Source: Rhodanobacter sp. DHB23 (GTDB taxonomy: Bacteria > Pseudomonadota > Gammaproteobacteria > Xanthomonadales > Rhodanobacteraceae). Taken from it: a DNA stretch of 64,000 nt. How positions within the stretch are numbered: the first letter of the stretch is position 1; every line of letters starts with the position of its first letter. Position numbers and translations under genes: made by a program. Positions 46,838 to 56,672 of this stretch are shown one piece after another. The notes beneath the pieces were generated by a model. That model was given only the letters and a program-made list of their open reading frames with translations. It was not told where the DNA came from and did no database searches. The stretch covers positions 599,043-663,042 of the forward strand of contig NZ_JACYXK010000029.1 of NCBI RefSeq assembly GCF_014842975.1, in the 5' to 3' direction.

Positions 46838-48118
46838 ATGAAGGTTCTCGTCATCGGCAACGGCGGTCGCGAGCACGCGCTGGCGTGGAAGCTCAAGCAG
46901 TCGCTGCGCGTGGACGAGGTGATCGTGGCGCCGGGCAACGCCGGCACCGCGCGCGAGCGCGGCGTACGCAACGCGGACGTGGCGGTGACCGATCTCGATG
47001 GCCTGCTGGCGTTGGCGAAACACGAGAAGGTCGAACTGACCGTGGTCGGCCCCGAGGTGCCGCTGGTGGCCGGCGTGGTGGACAGGTTCCGCGCGGCGGG
47101 CCTGCGCATCTTCGGGCCGCGCGCGATCGCCGCGCAGCTGGAAGGCTCCAAGGCCTTCGCCAAGGATTTCCTCCTGCGCCACAACATCCCCACCGCGCGC
47201 TACGCGGTGTTCACCGAGTTGAATCCGGCGCTGGCCTACGTGCGGCAGCACGGCGCGCCCATCGTGATCAAGGCCGACGGCCTCGCCGCCGGCAAGGGCG
47301 TGGTGGTGGCGCTGACCCAGGCCGACGCGGAGCTGGCGCTGCACGACATGCTGGGCGCGCACGCCTTCGGCGACGCCTCCGCGCGCGTGGTGATCGAGGA
47401 ATTCCTCGACGGCGAGGAAGCCAGCTACATCGTGATGAGCGACGGCCAGCACGCGCTGCCGATGGCCAGCAGCCAGGACCACAAGCGTCGCGACGATGGC
47501 GACTTCGGCCCCAACACCGGCGGCATGGGCGCGTACTCGCCGGCGCCGGTGGTCACGCCGGAGGTGGAGCAGCGCATCCTCAAGCAGGTGATCGAACCCA
47601 CGCTGCGCGGCATGGCGATGGAGGGCGCGCCCTTCATCGGCTTCCTCTACGCGGGCCTGATGATCGACAGGCAGGGCAACCCGAAAGTCATCGAGTTCAA
47701 CGTGCGCTTCGGCGACCCTGAGACGCAGCCCATCTTGCTGCGCCTGAAGTCCGACCTGGTGGAACTGGTCGAGGCTGCGCTGGACGGCAAGCTGGCGCAG
47801 ACCCGCGCGCAGTGGGACGCACGCCCGTCCATTGGCGTGGTGCTGGCCGCCGGGGGCTACCCCGGCAAGGTGCGCAGCGGCGACGTGATCGAAGGCCTGG
47901 ACAGCGACTTCGGCGCCGACGCCAAGGTGTTCCATGCGGGCACGAAGCTTGATGCCGAAGGCCGCGTGACCACGGCCGGTGGCCGCGTGCACACCGTGTG
48001 CGCGCTGGGCAAGGACATCGCCGCGGCGCGCGAAACCGCCTACGGCGCGGTGGCGAAGATCCGCTTCGAAGGCGCGTTCTGCCGGCGCGACATCGCGCAT
48101 CGCGCCTTGCACCGCTGA
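46838..48118 (+). CDS. purD: Phosphoribosylamine-glycine ligase PurD
   Basis: A 426-residue ATP-grasp enzyme, second step of purine synthesis (PRA + glycine + ATP to GAR). Seen: MKVLVIGNGGREHALAWKL, VGPEVPLVAGVVDRF, GSKAFAKDFLLRHNIPTA, VIKADGLAAGKGVVVA (ATP-binding), QDHKRRDDGDFGPNTGGMGAYSPAP and FNVRFGDPETQPIL. Length is normal. No purH is adjacent in the window. It stands alone, convergent with the pgm gene across a repeat. Confidence 0.97.
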   Translation: MKVLVIGNGGREHALAWKLKQSLRVDEVIVAPGNAGTARERGVRNADVAVTDLDGLLALAKHEKVELTVVGPEVPLVAGVVDRFRAAGLRIFGPRAIAAQLEGSKAFAKDFLLRHNIPTARYAVFTELNPALAYVRQHGAPIVIKADGLAAGKGVVVALTQADAELALHDMLGAHAFGDASARVVIEEFLDGEEASYIVMSDGQHALPMASSQDHKRRDDGDFGPNTGGMGAYSPAPVVTPEVEQRILKQVIEPTLRGMAMEGAPFIGFLYAGLMIDRQGNPKVIEFNVRFGDPETQPILLRLKSDLVELVEAALDGKLAQTRAQWDARPSIGVVLAAGGYPGKVRSGDVIEGLDSDFGADAKVFHAGTKLDAEGRVTTAGGRVHTVCALGKDIAAARETAYGAVAKIRFEGAFCRRDIAHRALHR

Positions 48119-48129
48119 TGCGCCTTGCT

Positions 48130-48244
48130 CCCTCCCCTGCTTGCAGGGGAGGGCCGGGGTGGGGTGCTCTTGCTTGCAAGCCAGCGCGGCTGCGCCGCGC
48201 CCCTCTCCCGCCTTCGGCACCTTCCCCCGCAAGCGGGGGAGGGG
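48130..48244. repeat. GC-rich hairpin pair between convergent genes
   Basis: CCCTCCCCTGC...GCAGGGGAGGG (48130-48153) and CTTCCCCCGC...GCGGGGGAGG (48221-48243) flank a 66-bp spacer. Position between the 3' ends of purD and pgm fits a bidirectional terminator. Same family as 15271-15363 and 33329-33448. Confidence 0.78.
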
Positions 48245-48251
48245 AAACACC

Positions 48252-49898
48252 TCAAGACAGCGCCGCGTCCACCACCGACTGCGCTTCCTGCAACAAGCTG
48301 TCGAGATGCGATTCATCGCGGAAGCTCTCGGCGTAGATCTTGTAGATCGCTTCGGTGCCTGACGGCCGCGCGGCGAACCAACCGTTCTCCGTGACGACCT
48401 TGATGCCGCCGATGGCGGCATCGTTGCCGGGAGCCTTGTCGAGCACGCTGACCACCTTGTCGCCGGCGATGCGCTCGGCCTTGAGCTGGTCGGGTGAGAG
48501 TTTCGACAACTTCGCCTTCTGCGCCGGCGTGGCGGCGGCGTCGATGCGGCGGCTGTACGGACGGCCGAGTTCGTCGGCGATGCGCGCATAGACCTCGCCG
48601 GGGTCGCGGCCTTCGCGCGCGGTGATTTCCGCGGCAAGCAGTCCGGGCACCAGGCCATCCTTGTCGGTGCTCCACGCGCCGCCGTCCATGCGCAGCAGCG
48701 AGGCGCCCGCGCTTTCCTCGCAGCCGAAGCCCAGCGTGCCGTCGTGCAGGCCGGGCGCGAACCACTTGAAGCCCACCGGCGCTTCGTACAGCTGGCGGCC
48801 CAGGCGCCGCGCCACGCGGTCGATCAGCTCGGTGCTCACCACGGTCTTGCCCACCGCCGCCTGCGCGTTCCACTGCGGGCGGTGGCGATAGAGGTAGTCC
48901 ACCAGCACGGTGAGGTAGTGGTTGGCGGGCAGCAGCCCGGCCGAGCGCGTCACCACGCCGTGGCGGTCGTGGTCGGTGTCGCAGGCGCAGGCCACGTCGT
49001 ACTTGTCGCGCAGGGTTATCAGGCGCTGCATCGCGTAGCTGGACGAGGGATCCATGCGGATCTTGCCGTCCCAGTCCACGCTCATGAAGGCGAATTGCGG
49101 ATCGACCGTCTCGCTCAGCACGTCCAACGCGATGCGATGGCGCTCGGCGATCGCGGCCCAGTAGTGCACGCCCGCGCCGCCCAGCGGGTCGACACCGAGG
49201 CGCACGCCGGCGGCGCGGATCGCGTCGAAATCCACCACGTTCGCGAGGTCGGCAACATAGGTGTCGAGGTAGTCGTGCTCATGCGTGGTGGCGGCGCGGC
49301 GCGCCTGCGCGTATGGCACCCGGCGCACCTCGCGCAGCCCGCTTTCCAGCAGCGCGTTGGCGCGGTTCTCCACCCACCTGGTGATGTCGGTGTCGGCGGG
49401 ACCACCGTTGGTGGGGTTGTACTTGAAGCCGCCGTCGGCCGGCGGATTGTGCGAGGGCGTGATGACGATGCCATCGGCCAGGCCGCTGCTGCGGCCGCGG
49501 TTGTACACGAGGATGGCGTGCGACACCGCGGGCGTGGGCGTGAATTCGCCGCCCGCGGAGACCATCGTCTCCACGCCGTTCGCGGCCAGCACTTCCAGCG
49601 CGCTCTCGAACGCGGGCTGCGACAGCGCGTGGGTATCCGCGCCGATGAACAGCGGACCATCGATGCCCTTGGCCTTGCGGTACTCGCAGATCGCCTGGCT
49701 CACCGCGAGGATGTGGTCCTCGTTGAAGCTGCGTTCGAACGACGAGCCGCGATGGCCCGAGGTGCCGAACGCCACGCGCTGCGCTGGCACGGTGGGATCG
49801 GGCTTCAACTCGCCGTACGCCGCGAGCAGGCGCGGCACGTCGACGAGGATGGACTTCGGCGCCGGCTTGCCGGCGAGCGGGCTGATCTGCTGGCTCAT
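48252..49898 (-). CDS. pgm: Phosphoglucomutase (alpha-D-glucose phosphate-specific)
   Basis: A 548-residue mutase that interconverts glucose-1-phosphate and glucose-6-phosphate. Motifs in order: [14 protein letters not shown] (substrate), the active-site Ser149 in [37 protein letters not shown] (Mg-binding loop, DTDHDRH type) and the phosphate-binding [20 protein letters not shown]. Length and the [11 protein letters not shown] start agree with the E. coli Pgm type rather than with ManB/AlgC. It links glycolytic carbon with UDP-glucose for the glycan genes in the same window. Confidence 0.96.
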   Translation of the reverse strand: MSQQISPLAGKPAPKSILVDVPRLLAAYGELKPDPTVPAQRVAFGTSGHRGSSFERSFNEDHILAVSQAICEYRKAKGIDGPLFIGADTHALSQPAFESALEVLAANGVETMVSAGGEFTPTPAVSHAILVYNRGRSSGLADGIVITPSHNPPADGGFKYNPTNGGPADTDITRWVENRANALLESGLREVRRVPYAQARRAATTHEHDYLDTYVADLANVVDFDAIRAAGVRLGVDPLGGAGVHYWAAIAERHRIALDVLSETVDPQFAFMSVDWDGKIRMDPSSSYAMQRLITLRDKYDVACACDTDHDRHGVVTRSAGLLPANHYLTVLVDYLYRHRPQWNAQAAVGKTVVSTELIDRVARRLGRQLYEAPVGFKWFAPGLHDGTLGFGCEESAGASLLRMDGGAWSTDKDGLVPGLLAAEITAREGRDPGEVYARIADELGRPYSRRIDAAATPAQKAKLSKLSPDQLKAERIAGDKVVSVLDKAPGNDAAIGGIKVVTENGWFAARPSGTEAIYKIYAESFRDESHLDSLLQEAQSVVDAALS

Positions 49899-49927
49899 GG
49901 AACCTCGGATGGTGGTTTTGCCGTTCT

Positions 49928-50094
49928 CCTCCCCCTGCTTGCAGGGGACAAATCGGCAGGATTGTCGATTTGCACGGCGTAAGCCGCCCGGAGGGTGAGG
50001 GCCAAGGATGGCCCGAATGCAGGTCGGGAGGGGGTGCTTTGGCGTCTCGAAGAGCGACCCCACCCCAGCCCTCCCCTGCACGCAGGGGAGGGAG
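49928..50094. repeat. Composite intergenic repeat (hairpins plus ~77-bp direct repeat, copy 1)
   Basis: CTCCCCCTGCTTGCAGGGGA opens the space and CCTCCCCTGCACGCAGGGGAGG closes it in two arms. Between them, 49947-50024 is nearly identical to 51794-51870 upstream of pgi (core ACAAATCGGCAGGATTG, then CGATTTGCACGGCG and AAGCCGCCCG). No gene seen. Confidence 0.75.
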
Positions 50095-50101
50095 TTCGTT
50101 G

Positions 50102-51754
50102 CTATGCGTTGTTTCCGCGTAACTGGCGATAGCGACGGATCAGCGCGTTGGTCGAGCTATCGTGCGCAAGCTTCGGTTCGGTCGTTGCGGTGAGCTCGGC
50201 GATGGTGGTCCTGGCGAGCTGCTTGCCCAGTTCCACGCCCCACTGGTCGAACGAGTCGATGTCCCAGATCACGCCCTGCACGAACACGCTGTGCTCGTAC
50301 AGCGCGACCAGGCTGCCGAGTGCAAAAGGGGTAAGGCGTTCGGCGAGGATGGTGGTGCTGGGCCGGTTGCCCTCGAAGCTGCGGTGCGGCACCAGCGCTT
50401 CCGGCGTGCCTTCGGCGCGCACTTCCTCGGCGCTCTTGCCGAAGGCCAGCGCCTCGCCCTGCGCGATCAGGTTGGCGATCAGCAGGTCGTGCTGGTCGCC
50501 GCCGCCCTGGGCGGGCACGGGCTGCAGGGTCTGGCCGAAGCCGATGAAGTCGCAGGGCACCAGCCGCGTGCCCTGGTGGATCAGCTGGTAGAACGAGTGC
50601 TGGCCGTTGGTGCCCGGCTCGCCCCAGTAGATCGGGCCGGTGGCGTAGTCCACATGCGCGCCCTCCAGCGTGACGTGCTTGCCGTTGCTCTCCATCGTGA
50701 GCTGCTGCAGGTAGGCGGGGAAGCGCTTGAGGTACTGCTCGTAGGGCAGCACCGCCACCGTGGCGGCGTCGAGGAAGTTCGCGTTCCAGATCCCGATCAG
50801 GCCCATCAGCACCGGCAGGTTGGTGTCGAACGGCGTGCTGCGGAAGTGCTCGTCCATCGCATGGAAGCCGGCGAGCATGTCGCGGAAGTTGTCCGGGCCG
50901 ACGGCGATCATGGTGGACAGGCCGATCGCCGAGTCCATCGAGTAGCGGCCGCCCACCCAGTCCCAGAAGCCGAACATGTTGGCGGTGTCGATGCCGAACT
51001 TTTCCACCTCCGCGGCGGCGGTGGAGACCGCCACGAAATGCTTCGCCACCGCGTCCTCGCTGCCCAGCGCCTCGACGCACCAGGCGCGCGCGGCATGCGC
51101 GTTGGTGAGCGTTTCCAGCGTGGTGAAGGTCTTGGAGCAGATGATGAACAGCGTCTCGGCGGCGTCGAGGTCGCGCACCGCCTCGACGAAATCCACGCCA
51201 TCCACGTTGGAGACGAAGCGGAACGCCATGTCGCGCCGGCTGTAGTCGCGCAGCGCCTCGTAGGCCATCACCGGGCCGAGGTCGGAGCCGCCGATGCCGA
51301 TGCTCACCACGTTGCGGATGGGCTTGCCGGTGTAGCCCTTCCACGCGCCGCTGCGCACGGCGTCGGCGAACGCCGCCATGCGGTCGAGCACGTCGTGCAC
51401 GTCCGGCACCACGTCGTGGCCGTCGACGAGGATGTGCGCGTCGCGTGGCGCGCGCAGCGCCACGTGCAGCACGGCGCGGTTCTCGGTGCTGTTGATGCGG
51501 TCGCCGCGGAACATCGCCGCGGTGCGGCCCTCGAGGTCGCGCGCCTCGGCCAGCGCGCGCAGCAAGCGCAGCGCCTCGTCGTCCACGCGCTGCTTGGAGT
51601 AGTCGAAGTACAGGCCCACCGCCGCGGCGACGAGGCGCTCGCCGCGGCCGGGGTCGGCGGCGAACAGTTCGCGCAGGTGGCGGGTGGCGAGGTGGTTGCA
51701 GTGTTGCTGCAGGGCTTGCCACTCGGGCAGCAGGGTGAGGTCGGCGCGGCTCAT
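50102..51754 (-). CDS. pgi: Glucose-6-phosphate isomerase
   Basis: A 550-residue isomerase of glucose-6-phosphate and fructose-6-phosphate. Seen are [23 protein letters not shown] (PGI motif), [17 protein letters not shown], the PGI signature [29 protein letters not shown] and, near the C-terminus, GVELGKQLA with the catalytic Lys region. Full family length. It lies between pgm and tal in the same orientation but separated from both by about 200 bp of repeats, so each may have its own promoter. Confidence 0.97.
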   Translation of the reverse strand: MSRADLTLLPEWQALQQHCNHLATRHLRELFAADPGRGERLVAAAVGLYFDYSKQRVDDEALRLLRALAEARDLEGRTAAMFRGDRINSTENRAVLHVALRAPRDAHILVDGHDVVPDVHDVLDRMAAFADAVRSGAWKGYTGKPIRNVVSIGIGGSDLGPVMAYEALRDYSRRDMAFRFVSNVDGVDFVEAVRDLDAAETLFIICSKTFTTLETLTNAHAARAWCVEALGSEDAVAKHFVAVSTAAAEVEKFGIDTANMFGFWDWVGGRYSMDSAIGLSTMIAVGPDNFRDMLAGFHAMDEHFRSTPFDTNLPVLMGLIGIWNANFLDAATVAVLPYEQYLKRFPAYLQQLTMESNGKHVTLEGAHVDYATGPIYWGEPGTNGQHSFYQLIHQGTRLVPCDFIGFGQTLQPVPAQGGGDQHDLLIANLIAQGEALAFGKSAEEVRAEGTPEALVPHRSFEGNRPSTTILAERLTPFALGSLVALYEHSVFVQGVIWDIDSFDQWGVELGKQLARTTIAELTATTEPKLAHDSSTNALIRRYRQLRGNNA

Positions 51755-51787
51755 GGGCAGAGGTTCCTTGGAGTTTCTCTTCTCACT

Positions 51788-51990
51788 GTGGGAGACAAAT
51801 CGGCAGGATTGCCGATTTGCACGGCGAAGCCGCCCGAAGGGTGAGGCACAGGGATGTGCCGAATGAAGGTGGCGCGCAGCGCCGGATGAGGGTACGGGCG
51901 AAGCGAGGTGGCGAGTCTTGCGTCGAGTTTCAACGCTGCGCTTGGCACGAACCCTCGCCCCAACCCCTCTCCCACGGTGAAAGGGGCTCT
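51788..51990. repeat. Composite intergenic repeat (copy 2 of ~77-bp direct repeat)
   Basis: 51794-51870 repeats the 49947-50024 element with only scattered changes (ACAAATCGGCAGGATTGCCG, CGGCGAAGCCGCCCGAAGGG). The rest is an inverted structure ending with CCCCTCTCCCACGGTGAAAGG near 51965-51985. It fills the pgi-tal gap. Confidence 0.72.
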
Positions 51991-51991
51991 T

Positions 51992-53074
51992 TCAGTGCTT
52001 GCTCAACGCTGCCTGCTTGTCGGCGATGCGTTGCAGCAGCTGCTTCCACGACTTCACGAAGGCTTCCGCGCCGTCCTGCTGCAGCTTCGTCGCCAGCGCA
52101 TCGAGGTTCACGCCGGAAGCGGTGACGGAGGCCAGCACCGCATCGGCGTCGCCGCCGTCCACCGGCATCGCCGGGCCGGGCTTGCCGTGGTCGCCCACCG
52201 CCAGCAGGGTCTTCTCGGGGATGGTGTCCACCGTGTCGGGCGCGCCCAGCGCATCCACGTACAGCGTGTCGGAGGCGTTGGGATCCTTGCTGCCGGTGCT
52301 GGCCCACAACACGCGCTGCGGCCATGCGCCGGCGGCGGCGAGCTTCTGCCAGCGCGGCGAGGCCAGCAGCTCGCGGTAGGCGCGGTAGGTCTGCCTGGCG
52401 ACCGCGATGCCGAGCCGGTTGTGCTGGTCGGCGGGTAGTTGCGCATTGGCGGCCACATCCCAGCGGCTGATGAACACCGAGGCGACCGAGGCCACCTTCG
52501 GGTCCTTGCCCGCGGCGACGCGGCGCTCGATGCCGCGCAGGTAGGCTTCCGCCGCGGCGAGGTACTGCGCGCAGGAGAACAGCAGGGTCACGTTGACCGG
52601 GATGCCGCGGAAGATCGCCTCTTCGATGGCGGGGATGCCCTCGGGCGTGCCCGGGATCTTCACGAACAGGTTCGGCCGCTGCGCCTGCTGGTGGATCGCC
52701 TCGGCCGCGGCGATGGTGCCGGCGGTATCGGCGGCGAGCAGCGGCGACACTTCCATCGACACCCAGCCGTCCACCTGGTGGGTGGCGTCGAACACCGGCT
52801 TGAACAGGTCGGCGGCGCGGCGCAGGTCTTCCAGCGCCAGCTCCATGAACAGCGCCTCGCCCGACAACCCGGCCAATGCCTTGGCGCGCACGGCGGCGTC
52901 ATAGGCGTCGCCGTCGCCGATCGCGGCGTCGAAGATGCTGGGGTTCGAGGTCAGGCCGGTGACCGAGAGCTCGGCGATGTAGCGCGCCAGCGTGCCGCTG
53001 TCGAGCAGGGTGCGGGTGATGTTGTCCAGCCATAGGCTCTGGCCGAGGTCGTGGAGTTGCTGGGTCGCTTTCAT
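51992..53074 (-). CDS. tal: Transaldolase
   Basis: A 360-residue transaldolase of the longer (subfamily TalB-like with extended C-term) form. Seen: LWLDNITRTLLDSGTLARYI, VTGLTSNPSIFDAAIG (family signature 1), the Schiff-base lysine Lys139 in NLFVKIPGTPEGIPAIEEAI and FISRWDVAAN. It transfers dihydroxyacetone units in the non-oxidative pentose-phosphate pathway. It follows zwf and the HAD gene in the same direction across a 102-bp repeat-bearing gap. Confidence 0.95.
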   Translation of the reverse strand: MKATQQLHDLGQSLWLDNITRTLLDSGTLARYIAELSVTGLTSNPSIFDAAIGDGDAYDAAVRAKALAGLSGEALFMELALEDLRRAADLFKPVFDATHQVDGWVSMEVSPLLAADTAGTIAAAEAIHQQAQRPNLFVKIPGTPEGIPAIEEAIFRGIPVNVTLLFSCAQYLAAAEAYLRGIERRVAAGKDPKVASVASVFISRWDVAANAQLPADQHNRLGIAVARQTYRAYRELLASPRWQKLAAAGAWPQRVLWASTGSKDPNASDTLYVDALGAPDTVDTIPEKTLLAVGDHGKPGPAMPVDGGDADAVLASVTASGVNLDALATKLQQDGAEAFVKSWKQLLQRIADKQAALSKH

Positions 53075-53112
53075 GGTGGCTCCGGGGGATGTAGGGGAAG
53101 GTTTTGTCTTGC

Positions 53113-53162
53113 GGTTGAAGCCGCTCCTGCGATGCGTCGACCCGTAGGAGCGGCCTCAGCCG
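53113..53162. repeat. Short REP-like inverted repeat
   Basis: TTGAAGCCGCTCCTGC and GTAGGAGCGGCCTCAGCC form an imperfect hairpin between the HAD and tal genes. The GTAGGAGCGGC...AGCCGCGA core is a REP-type sequence widespread in xanthomonads and pseudomonads. Confidence 0.65.
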
Positions 53163-53176
53163 CGATGCGCGTTCTT

Positions 53177-53851
53177 TCAAGCCTGCAGGAAGTCACCAAG
53201 CTTACGCCCGCGCAGTTCCGCGATGCACGCGATCTCCAGATCGGGCGCAGGGTCGATGGACAGGCCGGCGGCGGCGGCGGCGTAGTGGCCCTGCTTCACC
53301 CATGCCGTGGTGAGGCGCGCACCCATCAGGCGCTTCATGTCGGCGAGGATCTGCGGCTTGTCGTCCACCATCACGTAATGCGCGGCGGGGTAGCGTTGCT
53401 GCATGCCGTCCAGCATCTGCTGCTTGTGCAGGTAGATCAGCACGTCGCCGTGCAGTGCGTCCCACAGGCCGGCGCGATGCACCTTGCGCGGCTGGAACAC
53501 CACGTCGCCATCGGAGAGGATCACCGGCCGGCCCAGCGTGCGCAGGTGGGCCAGGGTTTCCATCACGCCGGGGAACAGCCGCTGCTCGAACGGGTAGTCG
53601 AGCACGAAGGCGGACATCTCCAGCAGCGCGGGGTGGTTCTCCAGCCCGACGCGGAAGCGTTGCAGGCTGGCGAGGTAGTCGGCGTAGCCCAGCTCCTGGC
53701 GCAATTCGTTGTAGATCGCCCAGTAGCGTTCGCGCTCGGCGGCGCCGAAGCGGCGTTCCAGCTCGTCGCTGAGGTCGGCGGCGAAGCGGTCGTTGTCGAG
53801 CAGGGTGTCGTCGACGTCGAGCAGGATGACCAGCGGTTCGGTGGCCGTCAC
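53177..53851 (-). CDS. HAD-superfamily hydrolase coupled to zwf
   Basis: A 224-residue HAD phosphatase. Motif I is LDVDDTLLDND (about residues 11-20, nucleophile and general acid Asp), motif II is PVILSDGD (about 110-117), the motif III Lys is in QPRKVHR, and motif IV is VMVDDK. An alpha-helical cap (about 22-95) lies after motif I, a C1-type arrangement. Its GTG start overlaps the zwf stop (GTGA, 53848-53851), so it is translated together with glucose-6-phosphate dehydrogenase, in a position where a lactonase (pgl) is often found. Substrate unknown; a sugar-phosphate is a reasonable guess from context only. Confidence 0.8.
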   Translation of the reverse strand: MTATEPLVILLDVDDTLLDNDRFAADLSDELERRFGAAERERYWAIYNELRQELGYADYLASLQRFRVGLENHPALLEMSAFVLDYPFEQRLFPGVMETLAHLRTLGRPVILSDGDVVFQPRKVHRAGLWDALHGDVLIYLHKQQMLDGMQQRYPAAHYVMVDDKPQILADMKRLMGARLTTAWVKQGHYAAAAAGLSIDPAPDLEIACIAELRGRKLGDFLQA

Positions 53852-55245
53852 TGCGTGGCCTCCGGCTGCGGGTCGTGCCAGCCCTCGGCGCCGGCCAGCG
53901 CGACGGCCTCGGGCGGCCCCCAACTGCCGGGCTCGTAGAAGCGCACGGCCTCCTCGTGTTCCAGCATGTTGTCCACCACGCGCCACGCCGCTTCCACGCA
54001 CTCGTCGCTGGTGAACAGCGCGTTGTCGCCGCGCAGCGCGTCGCCGAGCAGGCGCTCGTAGGGCGACTTGTCCCGGCTCTCGCGATGGTGCGCGACCAGT
54101 TCCACCGGATCGCCCTGCATCGCCTCGCCCGGGCGCTTCACGCGCACGCCCTCGGCGATCACCACCTGCGGGCTGAGCCGGAAGCGGAAGTAGTTGGACT
54201 GTTGCGCGCCCACGTCGTCGAACACCGACATCGGCGGTTTCTTCATGTCCACCATCACCTGCGTGGTGGTGAGCGGCAGGCATTTGCCCGCGCGGATCAG
54301 GAACGGCACGCCCGACCAGCGCCAGGTGTCGATGGCGAGGCGCAGCGCCACGAAGGTCTCCACGTCGGAGTCGGGCGCCACGCCGGGCACGTCGCGGTAA
54401 CCCTTGAACTGGCCGCGCACCACGTCCTGCGGCTGTAGCGGGCGCATCGCGCGGAACAGCCGCAGCTTCTCCGCGTTCAACGCGGCGGGGTCGTGGCCGA
54501 TCGGCGCGTCCATCGCCAGCAGCGAGGTCACCTGCAGCAGGTGGTTCTGCAGCACGTCGCGGATCGCGCCCACGCCCTCGTAGAAACTGCCGCGCCCGTC
54601 CACGCCGAACTGCTCGGCCATGGTGATCTCCACGCGGTCCACGTAGCGGTTGTTCCACACCGGTTCCAGCACACTGTTGGCGAAGCGGAAATACAGCAGG
54701 TTCTGCACCGCCTCCTTGCCGAGGTAGTGGTCGATGCGGAAGATCGCGTGCTCCGGGAACACCTCGTGCAGCGTGGCGTTGAGCGCCCGCGCGGTGGGCA
54801 GGTCGCGCCCGAAGGGCTTTTCCACCACCACCCGCGCGTTCTCCGCGCAGCCCGCGGCCTTGAGGCTGTTGGCCACCGTGCCGAACAGCGAAGGCGGGAT
54901 CGCGAGGTAGTGCAGCGGCGCCCGCGCGTCGCCCAGTGCCTGTTTCAGCCGGGTGAAGGTGGCGGCGTCCTGGTAGTCGCCGTCGATGTACTTCAGCAAC
55001 CCGGACAGCTTCGCGAACGCGGCCTCGTCGACGCTGCCGCCGTCCTTCTGCGCCGCCGCCGCCACGCTGTCACGCGCCCGCTGCCGCAACTGTTCCAGCG
55101 ACCAGCCCGCATGCGCCACGCCGATGATCGGCAGGTCCAGCCCGTCGCGCGCCACCATTGCCAGCAACGCGGGGAAGATCTGCTTGTAGGCCAGGTCGCC
55201 GGTGGCGCCGAAAAACACCAGCGCATCGGAAGCGGGGTTCGCCAT
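53848..55245 (-). CDS. zwf: Glucose-6-phosphate 1-dehydrogenase
   Basis: A 465-residue enzyme, first step of the oxidative pentose-phosphate and Entner-Doudoroff pathways. The NADP-binding motif is FFGATGDLAYKQIFPAL (residues about 11-27, a variant of GASGDLAxRK), and the active site is RIDHYLGKEAVQN. Further matches are FANSVLEPVWNNRYVDRVEITMAE and YEGVGAIRDVLQNHLLQVTSLLAMD. The start at 55245 gives the family N-terminus; the longer frame adds an Arg/Pro-rich leader. It leads a zwf-HAD pair followed by tal. Confidence 0.97.
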   Translation of the reverse strand: MANPASDALVFFGATGDLAYKQIFPALLAMVARDGLDLPIIGVAHAGWSLEQLRQRARDSVAAAAQKDGGSVDEAAFAKLSGLLKYIDGDYQDAATFTRLKQALGDARAPLHYLAIPPSLFGTVANSLKAAGCAENARVVVEKPFGRDLPTARALNATLHEVFPEHAIFRIDHYLGKEAVQNLLYFRFANSVLEPVWNNRYVDRVEITMAEQFGVDGRGSFYEGVGAIRDVLQNHLLQVTSLLAMDAPIGHDPAALNAEKLRLFRAMRPLQPQDVVRGQFKGYRDVPGVAPDSDVETFVALRLAIDTWRWSGVPFLIRAGKCLPLTTTQVMVDMKKPPMSVFDDVGAQQSNYFRFRLSPQVVIAEGVRVKRPGEAMQGDPVELVAHHRESRDKSPYERLLGDALRGDNALFTSDECVEAAWRVVDNMLEHEEAVRFYEPGSWGPPEAVALAGAEGWHDPQPEATQ

Positions 55246-55477
55246 GGAGCTGCTCCGTAGGGGACGGGGCGCGTCGCGGGTAACGCGCGGGAAAGTGGAG
55301 AATCGCATGATGCGTGGGCGGTTGGCATCCCATCCGCATGCCGGGGGAGGGCGAAGCCTGCGCGCGGGCGATGCCAGGGGGTCGATGGCCGCCGTCGCCT
55401 GGGCAAGGCAGCGCCTGCCGTGCGGCTGGACCTCGGCGTCGATCCTGCAGGGCCGTGCGGATAGCCGGGCCGGCTCG

Positions 55478-55741
55478 TCACCGTCGGGCAAGGAAAAAGG
55501 TGCCGGCAAGGACGGCGAGGGCAAGCACCAGCAGGGCGCCCAGCCGACGCAACCAGCGCCAGTAGGCAGCGGGCTCGCGCGACCTCAGGATGCTGCCCTG
55601 GTTCGTGGGCACGGTGCCGGTGAAAAGTGCGTACGAGACCATCGCCAGCAACACGAGAGCCGCGGCCGCGAGGGGCCAGTTGCGTTGCAGGTGGAGGAGA
55701 AAACCGGCGGGCACGAAGTGTGGCTCCGTGAAGCGTGGCAT
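55478..55741 (-). CDS. Small hypothetical two-helix membrane protein
   Basis: An 87-residue protein with two membrane helices (about 24-41 and 65-83) and a short loop. Topology prediction only; I do not recognise the family. The start ATG at 55741 lies 42 bases downstream of the next upstream minus-strand gene. The 232 bp between this gene's stop and zwf (55246-55477) show no gene and presumably contain the zwf promoter. Confidence 0.55.
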   Translation of the reverse strand: MPRFTEPHFVPAGFLLHLQRNWPLAAAALVLLAMVSYALFTGTVPTNQGSILRSREPAAYWRWLRRLGALLVLALAVLAGTFFLARR

Positions 55742-55783
55742 CGGAGTCGGGCGGCGATGCGGCCGTCCGCCTCGAACGGAATC

Positions 55784-56098
55784 TCAGGGCCGCTCGCCGC
55801 CGCCGGCGCGCCAGGCCGCCACGGCGGCCATGACGTGCTTCCTGCGGGACTGCGACAAGTCCCGGTCTTTGTAAGGCGACTGGCTGCCCTGCAGTATCGG
55901 GGCAGTGTATTGGATGGCTTGCGCAAGCTGGTCGACGAAACCGTGCCCCTGCTCGCGGTACCTGCTCGACTCGTCCATGTCGAGCTGGATGAGGTAGGAG
56001 TAGCCGAGAAAGCCGTGGCTGCAATTGACATCCAGGAACAGGTTTCCCGCCTCTTCAAACAGGTACCACCAGTGCGGTTCATGGTCGACGACTTTCAT
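55784..56098 (-). CDS. Hypothetical protein
   Basis: A 104-residue soluble protein, MKVVDHEPHWWYLFEEAGNL..., rich in aromatic residues and without signal peptide or membrane helix. The phrase EPHWWYLFEE followed by LFLDVNCSHGF and a YLIQLDMDES segment suggests a small immunity-type or DUF protein, but I recognise no family. The internal Met at 56098 is chosen since the upstream extension (MHGGAAGPRHRGEP) is low-complexity. Neighbours are unrelated small genes. Confidence 0.6.
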   Translation of the reverse strand: MKVVDHEPHWWYLFEEAGNLFLDVNCSHGFLGYSYLIQLDMDESSRYREQGHGFVDQLAQAIQYTAPILQGSQSPYKDRDLSQSRRKHVMAAVAAWRAGGGERP

Positions 56099-56180
56099 GG
56101 GTTCCCCGCGATGCCGTGGCCCGGCCGCGCCACCGTGCAACGGCCTTTACCTGGGCGGATGGCCGGGCACCGTGCGCGGA

Positions 56181-56561
56181 TCACTGGCCCGCCGGCGGTT
56201 CCCACAGCTCGATCTTGTTGCCGTCCGGGTCGACGACCCAGCCGAACTTGCCGAAGTCCGAGGATTCCGTGTCGTCGAGGACGTTGCAGCCTTCCGTGCG
56301 CAATGCGGCCAGCAGCGCGTCGAGGTCGTCCACGCGGAAGTTGACCATGAAGGACGCGGAGCCTGGCTCCATCTTCTTCGTGTCCTGCGCGAATGCGCTC
56401 CAGATCGTCATGCCCGGCTCGCTGCCGGGGCCGCCCCAGGGGAAGATGGCGCCACCCCAGTCGCTCACGTCCAGGCCGAGGTGGTCGCGATACCAGGCCC
56501 CCAGGCGCTTGGGATCCGGGGATTTGAAAAAGATGCCGCCGATGCCGGTCACGCGCTTCAT
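56181..56561 (-). CDS. VOC-family (glyoxalase/bleomycin-resistance fold) protein
   Basis: A 126-residue single-domain VOC protein: ITGIGGIFFKSPDPKRLGAWYRDHLGLDV-type opening, a middle ASFMVNFRVDDLDALLAALRTEGCNVLDD and the terminal FGWVVDPDGNKIELWEPP, in which the Glu is a usual metal ligand. A strong GGAGGAAA ribosome-binding site precedes the ATG at 56561. Such proteins may act as dioxygenase, isomerase or resistance protein; no way to tell here. Confidence 0.88.
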   Translation of the reverse strand: MKRVTGIGGIFFKSPDPKRLGAWYRDHLGLDVSDWGGAIFPWGGPGSEPGMTIWSAFAQDTKKMEPGSASFMVNFRVDDLDALLAALRTEGCNVLDDTESSDFGKFGWVVDPDGNKIELWEPPAGQ

Positions 56562-56672
56562 TCGATTTCCTCCATGGGTCGATCCGATGTTTGCCTGCGA
56601 CTGACTCGGCCGGGGCGGCATGGTATTTCCCGCACGCCTGCCTGGACGCATATATGGCTGGGGCCTTGGACC

